Assembly (NCBI GenBank): GCA_021029095.1
Contig: JAJOHG010000008.1
Span: 310,001 to 374,000 of the forward strand
Direction: 5' to 3'
Source: Phellopilus nigrolimitatus
Taxonomy: Eukaryota > Basidiomycota > Agaricomycetes > Hymenochaetales > Hymenochaetaceae
DNA length: 64,000 nt
Shown: piece by piece, positions 23,837 through 35,728 of the stretch
Layout: each line of letters starts with the position of its first letter
Position numbering within the stretch: position 1 is the first letter of the stretch
The notes under the pieces: model-generated
Database searches by the model: none
What the model was told of the DNA's origin: nothing
What the model saw: only the letters and a program-made list of their open reading frames with translations
Position numbers and translations under genes: made by a program

Positions 23837-25633
23837 TTAAGAGCGTCGAACGCCAGACGACTCGGAGCGGAGGACGCTTTGGAAACGCACATCACTCATG
23901 GTTGCTAGCACAGTGTCAGAGCCTCCGTTCAGGCCTCTTTCCGCTGCCTCATGCAAATTGAAGAGGAGCCGACTTCCGAGGACGCAGAGAAGGGAGGCGT
24001 TAGAAAACCCAGACACCATGCTTCTGAAGTACCCTCCGTCCAACCAGTAGGACATTAAATTCGCAATGTCACAAGCAATCACGCTTTCAGAGAGGATTTG
24101 AAGTAACTGTAAGTATGGAGGTAAAAATGCGGGAGGATGAACACAGAGACAACGAACACGAAGAAATACACCACTTGGTCCCTGACGAGGACGGATACCA
24201 ATTTAAACCCGCGAAAATCGTGCGATAGCTTCCAGAATTTTGTAGCTTCATGTATCACTAAAGCTAGGAGAACAAGCTCGAATACGACAGGTATGACCCT
24301 AGAAAGATGTGAGCTGCCTCCGAGTCCCTGAAAGGTGAGCGATCTAGATTGGAGAACTGACCAATATGTAGTAGCCCAACTTTGTCGGAATACCCCTTTG
24401 CTTACGCATTCGGATACGCCATCTGAGAACACTAGGCCGACTGAGGTTCTTCAGCAAAGGCTCCTAACTGGAATAAATGAACTTACCCTTGAGTGATATC
24501 TCGACATATAAAAGGATGGCAAACATCAACACAGCCATTAAAACGAAGAGTGCAGAAAGACCGCGAGCTATCCTCTTGTCTGAAGAAGGTGATCAAATTA
24601 TTTTCTCTTGCTAATTCACGGGCACAAACCTCCGGAGAAAAAAGCGAGGACTCTCAGTAGAAGAATGTCTACAAGACCCATCGTTCAGCAATGGAGTGTA
24701 CATATATTTTGACATGTACTTGCAGTCAATCAAAAGTATTCCAATCATTCCTTTATTTGACCGTTAAGTACACGAGCGGTCAAAACATTTTGAGCAGCAA
24801 CTTACCGGCTACCTGGTGGGTCCACGTGTCAAAATGGCCTGCCAGCAACCATTGATCAGATCCCATGAAAACGAAAATCATGATTTGTCAAGTAAGGGTA
24901 TCGGAAGCTTACAACTATTATTTTTTGTAAATCGTCGAGACGAACCAATGAGAATCGGTAGAAGTCACTTACCGAGAATTGTTTAAGGTAGGAAAGTAGG
25001 CTAATTATAAGCGTGATCTAAGCGTCTATGCTCTGCAAAGTATGTAAAGACACGACCCACTGTCTGTATCCACTATGGCCGCAAATAATCCAATATAACG
25101 ATTCTGTAGTGTTATTCCGTGGTTGGATATCAATGCAAAGGGGAAACAACCTGTGTTGAACAATCTCACCAAGAAGAATATCCAGGAAGAAAGTTTTCGG
25201 GGAGAGCTCTGATGAAAGAACCCTATTCGTGACATTCATTGCGCCGAATCACTTGCCAATAGCTTACCCAGAAGTATTTGACCTATACATTGCACAAATG
25301 TGTGAATCATCGCCATGCGAACGAAACTGACAAACTCACCTCCTTTTCAAGTGTTATTACTGCGGGATAGGTATTGGTATTACCGATCAACAGTTACTCG
25401 TTGAAGAAATTTGAAACTCAACTAATATCATAGACAAGAAGAGACGTAGCTGCGAACCGACAATATTTTTCCAAAGTCAAGAAAAACAAAGCATCGATCT
25501 GAGCGGCTATATCGCCATTGTTACCATCGGCTTGCCATATTGTTGTATAATTTGATCTTAAATCCAATAGTGTCGTTCGTACAAGGACAACTCGAGTGGA
25601 GGCTGAAAATAACCTTGACAGAGCCGTTATCAT
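23837..25633 (-). CDS. DUF6533-type membrane protein, copy A (probably damaged start)
   Basis: Minus-strand paralogue of the gene at 13,344. Exons give YCRFAATSLLVYDI, ITLEKE, microexon VKYFW, SSPRKLSSWIFFL, NRYIGLFAAI, GHFDTWTHQVAG, ALFVLMAVLMFAILLYVEIS and VFELVLLALVIHEATKFWKL. The C-terminal exon (24,082-23,837) contains ASLLCVLGSRLLFNLHEAAE. The start used by copies B, C and D corresponds to position 25,538. Here that site carries an extra base just after the ATG, so the frame leads to an early stop. The only in-frame upstream ATG is at 25,633 and would add about 32 unrelated residues. The gene may be a recent pseudogene or may use the distal start. Confidence 0.55.
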
Positions 25634-25639
25634 TTGTGC

Positions 25640-26480
25640 CTTCGTATAAAAGCGACGCTTAAACGTTAGTCTTAAATTAGATCATGATATTGATCGGGAT
25701 GCGGTCTGAATACGACTGTATTTGCGATGAGGGAGGTCCGCACGAGGCCGGACAGTTACAGCTTCTTCGCACTGGCTTTTGTCATTGTTCGCCGTCTTGA
25801 TAAGTAATCGAAAGGAGAAAACCATCCTTCTGCGAACCTTTTGGTCCGGTCAGTAAGATCATAAGGGCCTCAAAAAGAAACTAGGATGTTGAACAAGCCA
25901 CTGCGGGAGAGGGGATAGAGGTCTTTTGCTACTAATCGCCCCGCTTGAAACCGAACGTTCGTTGGAATGATAATAAGCGAGTGGCGCGAGAACAATCGAC
26001 TAATGCACGTAGATGGCCGATTCGTCATGGCGTCTAGCGAGCTTGTCAAGCATTTTCTTTAAGTGATACTGTCGTGGGTGTGGCCTGAAGTTTCTCAAGT
26101 AGAGTGCCTTGAGTTCTAACAATTTTCGTGCACGCAGCACTCATGGTGGGCGCAATAGGGTGGGTGCATGCTGGCTGTGAGTGGGAGGAAGGTCCGAGCT
26201 GCCCTTTAGCAAGAAGGCACCGACAGAGCACTTTTTGTCTGTGTTGGTCCACGAGAAACGAAAGGACATGATGCGTAATTCTTCCGTATATGGAAGTCGT
26301 TACACTGTGTTACGGCTGTGCTATGCTACGCTTCTTTTGATTATTAATGCTTGCTACTTTAAGAATATGCCGAAATATCGGGACTTGGCACAGTGCCTGC
26401 TAAGCAAGAGGGAATGTTTGATCCAAGCGTAGCCTCGCGTTGAGATTTGCTCTCTGTTTGAAAGCAAAAGAACTCTAATA
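25640..26480. other. inter-unit spacer
   Basis: The left part (to about 25,910) is the 5' flank of copy A. It shares a tract near 25,870 (aaagaaactaggatgttgaa) with the flanks of copies C and D. The rest is unique and shows no gene. Confidence 0.4.
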
Positions 26481-26489
26481 AAGTAACGT

Positions 26490-27136
26490 TACGATCTTCG
26501 ATACGCCGCTGTCCGACGCTTCCGCAATCCCGCCGTCCTTCGAGGAGGCCGCTCAGGAGCTCGCGGTCTTTGCATACGTGCTGTGCGACAACGCGCTTTC
26601 GTACAAGAACACGCGTACAGCACCCTTCCACATTACGCGCTGCGAAGGAAGCTCTCGCCACTTGGGGGGCCGATCTTTAGGCGCGTGCTGGGTAAGGGGA
26701 CCCGCTTACAACTGAAAATTCACTACATATAAAATTCAACTGCGCACCGCGGCACTGTTTCAAGGACGGAATGATATGGCTGCAAAGATACTACAAATAT
26801 ACCTCGAGAGGATAGAGACTTTTATCGTGTATAAGCCGCCGCGCGAAGTAAGTAAAGATGGGATTCGTCGGGAAGGACGCCGCGACGCCCGAGCGACAAA
26901 AGTCACTACAGATGTTTAGGCCGGAAGAGGCTGCATCGAGCTTATCAACACAGGACCAAAGTACGGCCAACAGTAACGTCCCCAATCCTGCCGTGCCCGC
27001 TGGAAAGTCAGCCTCGGCTCTACCATCTCGCCAAGCTTCACTCTCCAAAGAGACATTACTCATCATCGAAGTCAAACATCGGTGTATGTTGGACTCACAA
27101 GGCCCGTGGGCAAGACAGTTATTGCAGAACGAGTAG
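26490..27136 (+). pseudogene. unrecognised gene relic, unit 2
   Basis: Plus-strand relic also present at 30,950-31,500 and 35,035-35,730. Recognisable shared peptides are FEEAAQELAVFAYVLCDNAL, then after a frame change a segment ending near KILQIYLERIE, and FRPEEAASSLSTQDQSTAN. The frame shifts between blocks and stops intervene, so it is not a working gene. The tail (CMLDSQGPWA) is shared by two units. I do not recognise the ancestral protein; no catalytic motif is visible. Confidence 0.5.
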
Positions 27137-27667
27137 AAACGAAGTTCCGGCCGCTTCCCAACTTGCGAGCGCTTTTAGGAAGGAGTCTTAAGTGTCGGAA
27201 GAAGCTTCAGATTACGTTTCAAATTTGATAATTCAAACTTCGCGAAAGATGGATGGTCTGCCTATGGAGAAGATGTATGAAGTATGGGACTGGTGTAAGC
27301 AAGTCTGGAAATGAAATAGAGGTGGGAGTCTAAATGTGGGCGTTTACATACATGCAAGCTGATATTATCTGCTTTTCATGAGCCTTGAACCAAAGCGAAG
27401 GTGGGGCATTTTGTACATTGTCAAAAACAAGCCAGATCCTCAAAAATGGTGGTTATAATATCACAATCATGGAATACGTAGATCTACATGAAGAGTGTGC
27501 ACCGTTCCATTACTTGACTTCGGCGTCCACACTGCAGATTATTGTGTACAGTTACATGCAGGGTAAAGCATCGATGAAATCTGGAAAAATCCAGACATCA
27601 GTCGACCAATCAAATGTTTTGCCTTTATAAAGAAGGTTCCAGGACCGCCCCTTGAACACCGGCAAAT
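27137..27667. other. unit 2 spacer before copy B
   Basis: Non-coding sequence nearly the same as 35,730-36,263 (landmarks ggatggtctgcctatggaga and catgcaagctgatattatct). No gene is seen. Confidence 0.5.
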
Positions 27668-29357
27668 CTAAGAGGGTCGAGTACCAGACGACTCGGAGCG
27701 GACGACGCTTTGGAAATGCATATCACTCATGGCTGCTAGCATAGTGTCAGAGCCTCCGTTCAAGCCTCTTTCCGCTGCCTCATGCAAATTGAAGAGGAGC
27801 CGACTTCCGAGGACGCAGAGAAGGGAGGCATTGGAAAACCCAGACACCAGGCTCTTGAAAAGCCCTCCGTCTAACCAGTAGGACATCAAACTCGCAATGT
27901 CACAAGCAATCACGCTGTCAGAGAGGTTTTAGAGTAATTGTAAGTGTGGATATGAATGCTGAAGGGATGAATATAGAGACAACGAACACGAAGAAATAAA
28001 CCACTTGGTCCCTGACGAGGACGGATATCAATTTGGACCGGTGGAAACCCTTCGATAGCCTGCAGAATTTCGTAGCTTCATGTATCACCAAAGCTAAAAG
28101 AACAAGTTCGAATATGAGGGGTACAACCCTAGAAAGATGTGAGTTGCCTCCGAGTCCCTTGAAGGTGAGCGATCTAAGTTGGAGAACTGACCAATATAAA
28201 GTGGCCCAAATTTGTTGGAATTCCCCATTGCTTCCGCATTCAGATGCGCCATTTGCGAACGCTAGGCCGACTGAGATTCTTCAGTAAAGGGCCCTAACTA
28301 GAGTGAATATGAACTTACCTTTAAGTGAAATCTCGATATATAAAAGAATGGCAAACATCAAGACAGCCTCTAAAGCGAAGAGTGCCGAAAGACCGCGAGC
28401 TATCCTCCTGTCTGAAGAAGGTGATGAAAACGTTTTCTCTTGCTAATTTCCGGGAACAAACCTCCGGAGAAAAAAGCGAGGACTCTCAATAGAAGAATGT
28501 CTGTAATATCTGTCATTCAGCGAAGGGTATATGTCTAATTTGACTTGCACTTGCAGTCAATCAGAAGTATTCCAATCATTCCTTTATTTGATCGTTAAGT
28601 AGATGAGCGATCAAAACAATTTGAACAGCAACTTACCGGCTACCTGGTGGGTCCACTCGTCAAAACGGCCTATCAGCAACCATTGATGAAAATGAAAATC
28701 ATGATTTGTCGAATAAGGGTATCGGAAGCCTACAGCTATTATCTTTTGTAAATCGTCGAGGAAAACAAATGAGAAGTGGTGAAAAAATCACTTACTCAGT
28801 GTTGCTGATAGGGAAGTAGGCTAATTATAAGAGTGATCTAAGCATCTGCGCTCTGCAAAGTATGCGCAGACACGGCCTACTATCTATATCCACTGTGGCC
28901 GCAAACAGTCCAATATAACGATTCTGTAGCGTCATTCCAAAAGTTAGATATCGAATGCAAAAGGGGGAAACAACCTATGTTGAACAACCTCACCAAGAAG
29001 AATACCCAGGAAGAAAGTTTCCGAGGAGAACTCTGACGAAAGAACTCCATTCGTGACATTCATTGCACCAAATCACTTGTCAACAGCTTACCCAGAAGTA
29101 TTTAACCTACACATTGTGCAAATGTGTGAACCACCGCCATGGGAATGAGACTGACAAACTGACCTCCTTTTCAAATGTTATTACTGCGGGATAGGTATTG
29201 GTACTACACCCAGTTACTCGTTGAAGAACTTTGGGACTCAACTAATATCATAGACAAGAAGAGACGTAGCTGCGAACCGACAGTATTTTTCCATAGTTAA
29301 GGAAAACAAGTCCCCAATCTGAGCGGGTATATCGCCATTATTGCCTTCAGTTGACAT
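27668..29357 (-). CDS. DUF6533-type membrane protein, copy B
   Basis: Minus-strand paralogue with an intact start at 29,357 (MSTEGNNGDIPAQIGDLFSL), then YCRFAATSLLVYDI, the ITFEKE exon, microexon VKYFW, SSPRKLSSWVFFL and NRYIGLFA. Later exons hold FELVLLALVIHEATKFCRLS and ISVLVRDQVVYFFV. The last exon (27,913-27,668) has IACDIASLMSYWLDGGLFKS and the SLLCVLGSRLLFNLHEAAER tail. Two residues in the KFWKL loop differ from copy A (KFCRL). All donor and acceptor sites in the parts I traced are GT-AG. Probable role: integral membrane protein of unknown function. A PrpD fragment lies directly upstream and unit 3 follows. Confidence 0.65.
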
Positions 29358-29856
29358 ATTGCTGTATAATTTGATCTTAAAAGTCAATAATGTCGTTCGT
29401 ACAAGGGACAACCTGAGTGGAGGCCGAAAGAAACCTTGACAGAGCCGTTATCATTTGTTCTTTCGTATAAAAGCGACGCCTGAACGTTTCACTGAAATTA
29501 TGATGTTGATCGAAATGCGGTCCTATGACTGTATTTGCGATGAAAGAACTCCTCACAAGCCCGGACAGTTGCAGCTTCTTCGCACTGGTTTTGTCAATGT
29601 TCGTTGTCTTGATAAGTAATCGAAGGGAGAAAGCCATCCTTTTGCGAGCCCTTTGGTCCGGTCAGGCCCGACCTATATCGCCCCGACGAAGACATATAAG
29701 ATATTGTAGTGGAACTGTATCGATTCGCATTTGTCCGTGACAAAGACGCGTTCGTAATGTGTATTTTACATGCGTAACGTTAGTATCGAATGCGTTTCCG
29801 GGCGCTCAACAAACATAACAATTGTCGGTAGACTTAGCTTGATTCTGGAGATGTCC

Positions 29857-30690
29857 TTATGCTTCGACAAACAAGTCCGTGAACTTGTCAATGGGCAGAT
29901 CGAGGAACGTCTCCGTGTTCGTCACCGTTTCCAAAACCCTGTGTCCGTTCTCGTCAGATCTTCACAGCCGATCAGACAGGACAGAATGGGAGGGCCCCAC
30001 TCCTTTTGGCGCGTCTCGTTGAAGTGCGGCCTGATGTGGTTCTCGAACTTGCGCATGAACAGCGGCGGGCCCTGCGCGCGGCGGCGCTTGTGGCCGATTG
30101 GGTACTCGACCGCGACCTCGTCGAGCACCGTGCCGCCCGCGAGCGCGAGCGTGATCGCGTTCCCGATCGAGCGCTTCGCGGGGTCATGGTGATTCGCGCT
30201 GAAGCGCGCGTCCTGCGGGTCGGCGTTGGTGTCGGAATTGGGTGGGGGTTAGGTGGTTGGACTTTGGGGCGGGGTCAGGGGGGGAAAGAGAATGGTGAAC
30301 TAGGACTCAGAGTTGAGCTCGCCGAAGATGAGCGGGTAGGCGACCATGTAGTTGATGTCGTGGCTGAAATCGACGTGGTTAGCAGAAGAAGAAGGCAGGG
30401 AAGAGGGAGAGCGCGCACTCGTGGACGGCGAAGTTGTGCAGTCCGCTCTTCTTGTTGTCTGCCCTTCTTGTTGATGATGCACATCGCGGCCTGCTGCGTG
30501 CGGATGCGCACGGCCTGGATGTCGTCCGCGGACAGGCCGTGCGCCTTGAGCTGCGCGTGCAGCGTGTGCGCGGCCTCGACGGCGATCTGCGCGCGCGAGA
30601 GCCCAAGCAGGGCGGACACGACCGCGGCGGAAGCGAGCCCTGGACCTCGTGCGCGCCGTGCACTGTCACGTCGCACAGTTCCTCGTGAGC
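29857..30690 (-). pseudogene. 2-methylcitrate dehydratase (MmgE/PrpD) C-terminal fragment
   Basis: Reading on the minus strand from about 30,690: AQIAVEAAHTLHAQLKAHGL, VRIRTQQAAMCIINKKG, an intron joining LHNFAVHD to HDINYMVAYPLIFGEL, then HDPAKRSIGNAITLALAGGT, VLDEVAVEYPIGHKRRR and KFENHIRPHFNE. The end is FLDLPIDKFTDLFVEA with a stop at 29,857. These are consecutive motifs of the C-terminal domain of PrpD proteins, which dehydrate 2-methylcitrate in propionate catabolism. The N-terminal domain with the catalytic core is absent: upstream DNA instead matches the repeated unit border. A loop between GEL and DARFSANHHDPAK is shortened, and extra bases follow INKKG. It is a truncated copy that cannot make the enzyme. 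It is GC-rich, unlike the flanking units, so it was brought in from elsewhere in the genome. Confidence 0.8.
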
Positions 30691-31505
30691 CTTCTCGTTG
30701 TATCTTACCTCTTATTTTCTTTCCTCTGCGTGCAAGACCTTCTATCATTTTTTTCTGTGATCTCCTGGACGTAAGGTACACGTTAACATAAAATCTGTGC
30801 TAATCCTGTAGCTGACTTCGCGACGCGAGCAGCTGCGCTCATACTCCGTGAATCCCGCCTCCGGATGTGAAGACGGTGTCTGTTCGACCTGACCTCAAAG
30901 CGCACAAGTGAACTTGCCTCAGGAAAAGCTTCCCATTCCAGGCAGAAGTTCATGCGCAAAGCACTTGAAAGCATCATTGCTGCAATCTTCGATACGACGC
31001 TGTCCGACGCCTCTGCAATCCCGCCGTCCTTCGAGGAGGCCGCGCAGGAGCTCGCGTTCTTCGCAGACATGCTGTGCGACAATACGCTCCCGTACAAGAA
31101 CACACGGACAGCGCCCTTCCGCATTACGCGCTGCGAAGGAAGCTCTCGCCCGAGCTGGGGGAGTGAGTCGATCTTCAAGCGCATGCTGGGTAAAGGGCCC
31201 CGCTTACAACCAGAAACTCACTACGTATAACATACAGCTCCGCACGGCGACACTGTTTGAACGGAATGGTGTGGCTGCAAAGATACTACAAATATTGCTC
31301 GAGAGGATGGAAAACTCTATCATGTATAAGCCGCCGCGCGAAGTACTCAAGGTGTGATTCGTCAGGAAAGACGCCGCGACACCGGAGCGACAGAAGGCAC
31401 TACAGATGTTTAGGCCGGAAGAGGCTGCATCGAGCTTATCAACTCAGGACCAAAGTACGGCCAACAATAACGTCCCAAGCCTGCCCATGCACGCTGGAGG
31501 GTCAA
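30660..31505 (+). pseudogene. unrecognised gene relic, unit 3
   Basis: The left 190 bp matches 34,735-34,930 (from the tcacacagttc region through ctcctggacgtaaggtacac). The relic then reads MRKALESIIAAIFDTTLSDA, IPPSFEEAAQELAFFADMLC and, in other frames, ILLERMEN and FRPEEAASSLSTQDQSTANN. Frame changes relative to its copies at 26,490 and 35,035 show it is broken. The ancestral function is not recognised. Confidence 0.5.
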
Positions 31506-32160
31506 CTTCGGCTCTACCACCTCGCCAAACTACTATCCGAGCGAATCTCCATCTATATTGCACACCGGGTGGCGACCGGCGACCCGCACGTCGTCGCGAA
31601 GCTCCTCTTCTGCCTCACTCCCAAGATGCGCGTCATCGATCACCTCGCGCACCCCTTTCGCGGACACGCAGGCGGGCATGTTCCGATGTGTGCGCGCTCA
31701 GCCGGCGCACGGCCGTGCAGAGTACGATCGGGCTCAGGCCGCGCCTTTCCAGCAGCTCCCGTGCCTGAACACATCGGAAATTCCCTCCCATGCACATGCC
31801 TCCACCTCCAGCCCGTCCGTGAGTAGCCCGACCGGCCCATCGGGGATCAACATCGCCGTCTCGAGCAGCGGCGGCAATGGCGGCGGGTCGTGCTACCTCC
31901 CGCCCGACCCCGCAGTTACGTACGTTGGGATGCTCGGCATGGGCGGCATGGTCAGCGCAGACCTGCGCCGTGCGCGCAGCGAAAACAACGGGCACGGGCA
32001 TAGGCACCATTGCGACGCGCTCCCCGCGAACATGACGCCAATATACGCGGATGGCAGCGTACCGCACTTTTTCCTCCCGCTCCCTCCCGCTCCTCCTTCT
32101 TCTTCACCCTGCTCGTCCCGCTCGTCCCGTGCGTCCGCCCACACCGTTCGTGATACACTT
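31506..32160 (+). pseudogene. unrecognised GC-rich gene fragment inserted in unit 3
   Basis: A GC-rich stretch absent from units 2 and 4. Frames contain ISIYIAHRVATGDPHVVAKL, VIDHLAHPFRGHAG and, further on, GINIAVSSSGGNGGGSCYLP and YVGMLGMGGMVSADLRRARS. The composition and lack of a complete frame suggest a captured piece of a host gene. Its right end runs into the repeat shared with 22,800-22,975. I cannot name the source. Confidence 0.45.
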
Positions 32161-32245
32161 TCTATCTGTCCCGGCCGCTCTCCCTAATCCAAGATTTCTG
32201 AATAACGACTTCCAAACATCTTGTGTCGCCCGATTTCAAGCTAAC
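32085..32245 (+). repeat. dispersed direct repeat, copy 2
   Basis: Matches 22,800-22,975 in the same orientation (ctgtcccggccgctctccct, gacttccaaacatcttg). The match continues into the DUF6533 3' flank in both places, so it probably marks the same ancient junction. Confidence 0.75.
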
Positions 32246-32539
32246 TCGGGTGCTTTGCACTCAAAATGAATTTGAAAGTAGTGCATTTTGTACATTTGTC
32301 AAAAACAAGCCAGCTCTTTAAAGAAGGTGGCTATAATATCACAATCACGGCATATGCAGATCTACATGAAAATTATGCATCATTACTGGACTTCGGCGTC
32401 CATGCTGCAGATTATTGTACGCAGTTACATGGTAAATTCTCTCGGATGAAATCTGGAAAAATCCAGACATCAGTCGACCAATCAAATGTTCTGCCTTTGT
32501 GAAGAAGGCTCCAGGATCGCACCTTGAACGCTGGCAAAT

Positions 32540-34231
32540 CTAGAAGCGTCGAGTACCAGACGACTCTAAGCGGAGGACACTTTGGAAACGCATATCACTC
32601 ATGGTTGCTAGCATAGTGTCAGAGCCTCCGTTCAGGCCTCTTTCCGCTACCTCATGCAAATTGAAGAGGAGCCGACTTCCGAGGACGCAAAGAAGGGATG
32701 CATTAGAAAAACCAGACACCAGGCCTCTGAAAAGCCCTCCGTCTAACCAGTAGGACATCAAACTCGCAATGTCACAAGCAATCACGCTGTCAGAGAGGTT
32801 TTAGAGCAACTGTAAGTAGGATATAAATGTTGGAGGATGAATACAGAGACAACGAACACGAAGAAATAAACCACTTGGTCCCTGACGAGGACGGATATCA
32901 ATTTGGACCGGTGGAAACCCTTCGATAGCCTGCAGAATTTTGTAGCTTCATGTATCACCAAAGCCAGGAGAACAAGCTCGAATATGAGGGGTACAACCCT
33001 GGAAAGATGTGAGTTTCCTCCAAGTCCCTTGAAGGTGAGCGATCTAAATTGGAGAACTGACCAATATACTGTAGCCCAAATTTGTTGGAACGCCCCATTG
33101 TTTACACAATCGGATACGCCATCTTGGAATGCTAGGCCGACTGAGATTCTTCAGTAAAGGTTCCTAACTGGAATAAATGAACTTACCCTTGAGTGATATC
33201 TCGATATATAAAAGAATAGAAAACATCCACACAGCCTCTAAAACGAAGAGTGCCGAAAGACAGCGGGATATCCTCTTGTCTGAAGAAGGTGATCAAATTC
33301 TTTTCTCTTGCTAATTCCCGGGCACAAACCTCCGGAGAAAAAAGCGAGGACTCTCAGTAGAAGAATGTCTGTAAGATCTGTTATTCAGCGGAGGGGATAT
33401 ATCTAGCTTGAATTGTACTTGCAGTCAATCAAAAGTACTCCAATCATTCCTTTTTTTAATTATTAAGTAGAAGATTTGTCAGAACATTTTTAAGATTAGC
33501 TTACCGGCTAGTTGGTGTGTCCACGCGTAAAAAAGGCCTGTCAGCAACCATTGATTAGATCCCATGAAAATGAGAATCATGATTTGTCGAATACGGGTAT
33601 CGAAAGCTTACAGCTATTATATTTTGTAAATCGTCGAGATGAACTAATGAGAATCGGTAGAAGTCACTTACCGAGAATTGTTAAAGGTAGGAAAGTAGGC
33701 TGATTATAAGCGTAATCTAAGCGTCTACGCTCTCCAAAGTATGCAAAAACACGACCCACTGTCTGTATCCACGATGGCCGCAAATAATCCAATATAACGA
33801 TTCTGTGGTGTTATTCCGGGGTTGGATATCGAAAGGGGGAACGACATATGTTGAACAATCTCACCAAGAAGAATATCCAGGAAGAAAGTTTTCGGGGAGA
33901 GCTCTGATGAAGGAACTCCATTCGTGACATTCATTGCGCCGAATCACTTGCCAATAGCTTACCCAGAAGTATTTGACCTATGCATTGCACAAATGTGTGA
34001 ATCACCGCCATGGGAATGAGACTGACAAACTCACCTCCTTTTCAAATGTGATTACTGCGGGATAGGTATTGGTACTACCGATCAATAGTTACTCGTTGAA
34101 GAAATTGGAACTCAACTAATATCATAGACAAGAAGAGACGTAGCTGCGAACCGACAATATTTTTCCAAAGTCATGAAAAACAAAGCATCGATCTGAGCGG
34201 CTATATCGCCATTGTTACCATCGGTTGCCAT
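32540..34231 (-). CDS. DUF6533-type membrane protein, copy C
   Basis: Minus-strand paralogue with an intact start at 34,231 (MATDGNNGDIAAQIDALFFM) and then YCRFAATSLLVYDI. Microexon VKYFW, SSPRKLSSWIFFL and NRYIGLFAAI follow, with the last exon at 32,785-32,540 (IACDIASLMSYWLDGGLFRG and SLLCVLGSRLLFNLHEVAER). The exon chain matches copies A and B in order and spacing. No frame break was found in the parts traced. This is the best preserved of the four array copies, and its first exon serves as the reference for the one-base insertion in copy A. Confidence 0.65.
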
Positions 34232-34623
34232 AATTTGATCTAAAATCCAATAGTGTCGTTCGTACAAGGACAACTCGAGTGGAGGCTGAGAATAACCTTG
34301 ACAGAGCCGTTATCATTTGTGCTTTCGTATAAAAGCGACGCCTGAACGTTTCAGTGTAATTAGATCATGATGTTGATCGAAATGCAGTCCTGGTTCGAGG
34401 TGTATATGATTGTACTTGCGATGAAAGAGGTTTTAACTCTTCACGAGGCCCGGATAGGTGCAGCTTCTTCGCACTGGTTTTATCATTGTTCGCCGTCTTG
34501 ATAAGTAATCGAAGGGAAAAAACCATCCTCTTGCGAGCCTTTTGGTCCGGTCAGGAAGATCAAAGGGGCGCCAAAAAGAAACTAGGATGTTGAACAAGCC
34601 ACTGCGGGAGAGGGAAGGGCTTG

Positions 34624-34641
34624 AAAAAAAAAAAAAAAAAA
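34624..34641. repeat. poly-A microsatellite
   Basis: A run of about 18 A at the junction between unit 3 and unit 4. A poly-A tract at a duplication border could be a retroposition trace or a simple slippage site. Confidence 0.7.
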
Positions 34642-34734
34642 CGACGTTACAATTTCTGACGTAGGCTGAATGTCATGGTCAACATTACAAAAAGTGTACA
34701 AAGAGCGTGGGAACGTAGTTAGCCACATGGCATC

Positions 34735-35728
34735 GCCACACGTCACACAGTTCTTCGTGAGCCTTCCCGTTCGTATCTTACCTCTTATTTTCTTTCCTCT
34801 GCATGCAAGGCCTTCTATTTTTTTTCCTCTTGTGATCTCCTGGACGTAAGGTACACGTTAATATGAAATCTGCGCTGATTTTGTAGCTGACTCCGCGACG
34901 CGGGCTTCCGCGAGCAGCTGCGCCTATGCTCCGTGAATCCTGCCCCCGTATGTGAAGACGGTGTCTGTTCGACCTGACCTCAAAGCGCACGAGTGAACTT
35001 GCCTCTGGAAGAGCTTCCCATCCCAGCCAGCATCTCATGCGCAAAGCACTTGAAAGCATCATTGCCGCAATCTTCGATACGCCGCTGTCCGATGCCTCTG
35101 CAATCCCGCCGGCCTTCGAGGAAGCCGCGCAGGAGCTTGCGGTCTTCGCATACATGCTGTGCGACAACGCGCTACCGCACAAGAGCACACGTACAGCGCC
35201 CTTCCACACTACGCGCTGCGAAGAAAGCTCTCGACCGAGCTGGGGGAGCCGATCTTCAGGCGCTGGGTAAGGGGGCCCGCTTACGACCGGAAATTCACTA
35301 CGTATAATATACAGCTCCGCACCACGACACTGCTTATACGGAATAATATGGCTGCGAAGATACGGCAAATGTTGCGCGAGAGGATGGAAAACGCCGAGGA
35401 CTCTATCATATATAACCGCTGCGCGAACTACTTAAAGTTGAGATTTGTCGGGAAGGACGCCGCGACGCCCGAACGACAGAAGTCACTACAGATGTTTAGG
35501 CCGGAAGAGGCTGCATCGAGCTTATCGACTCGGACTAAGGCACGGCCAACAATAACTTCCCCAAGCCTGCCCGTGCGCGCTGGGGAGTCAACCTCGGCTC
35601 TACCGCCAGACTCCACTCTCCGAAAAGACATTATTAGTTATATCTGTGTTATCGTCATCAAAGTCAAACATCGGTGTATGTTGGACTCACAAGGCCCGTG
35701 GGCAAGACTGTTATTGCAGAACGAGTAG
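34735..35728 (+). pseudogene. unrecognised gene relic, unit 4
   Basis: The longest copy of the plus-strand relic. One open frame runs through ALPHYALRRKLSTELGEPIF, FTTYNIQLRTTTLL, MAAKIRQMLRERMENAEDSI, RFVGKDAATPERQKSLQMF and RPEEAASSL. A second frame carries RKALESIIAAIFDTPLSDAS upstream, so the ancestral protein needs at least one frameshift or intron. No known domain is recognised. The right end, CMLDSQGPWARLLLQNE, leads into the spacer shared by all units. Confidence 0.5.

Noticed and set aside
30006..30791. A 261-codon plus-strand frame
   Set aside because: It is the antisense shadow of the GC-rich PrpD fragment on the minus strand, which has clear family motifs.
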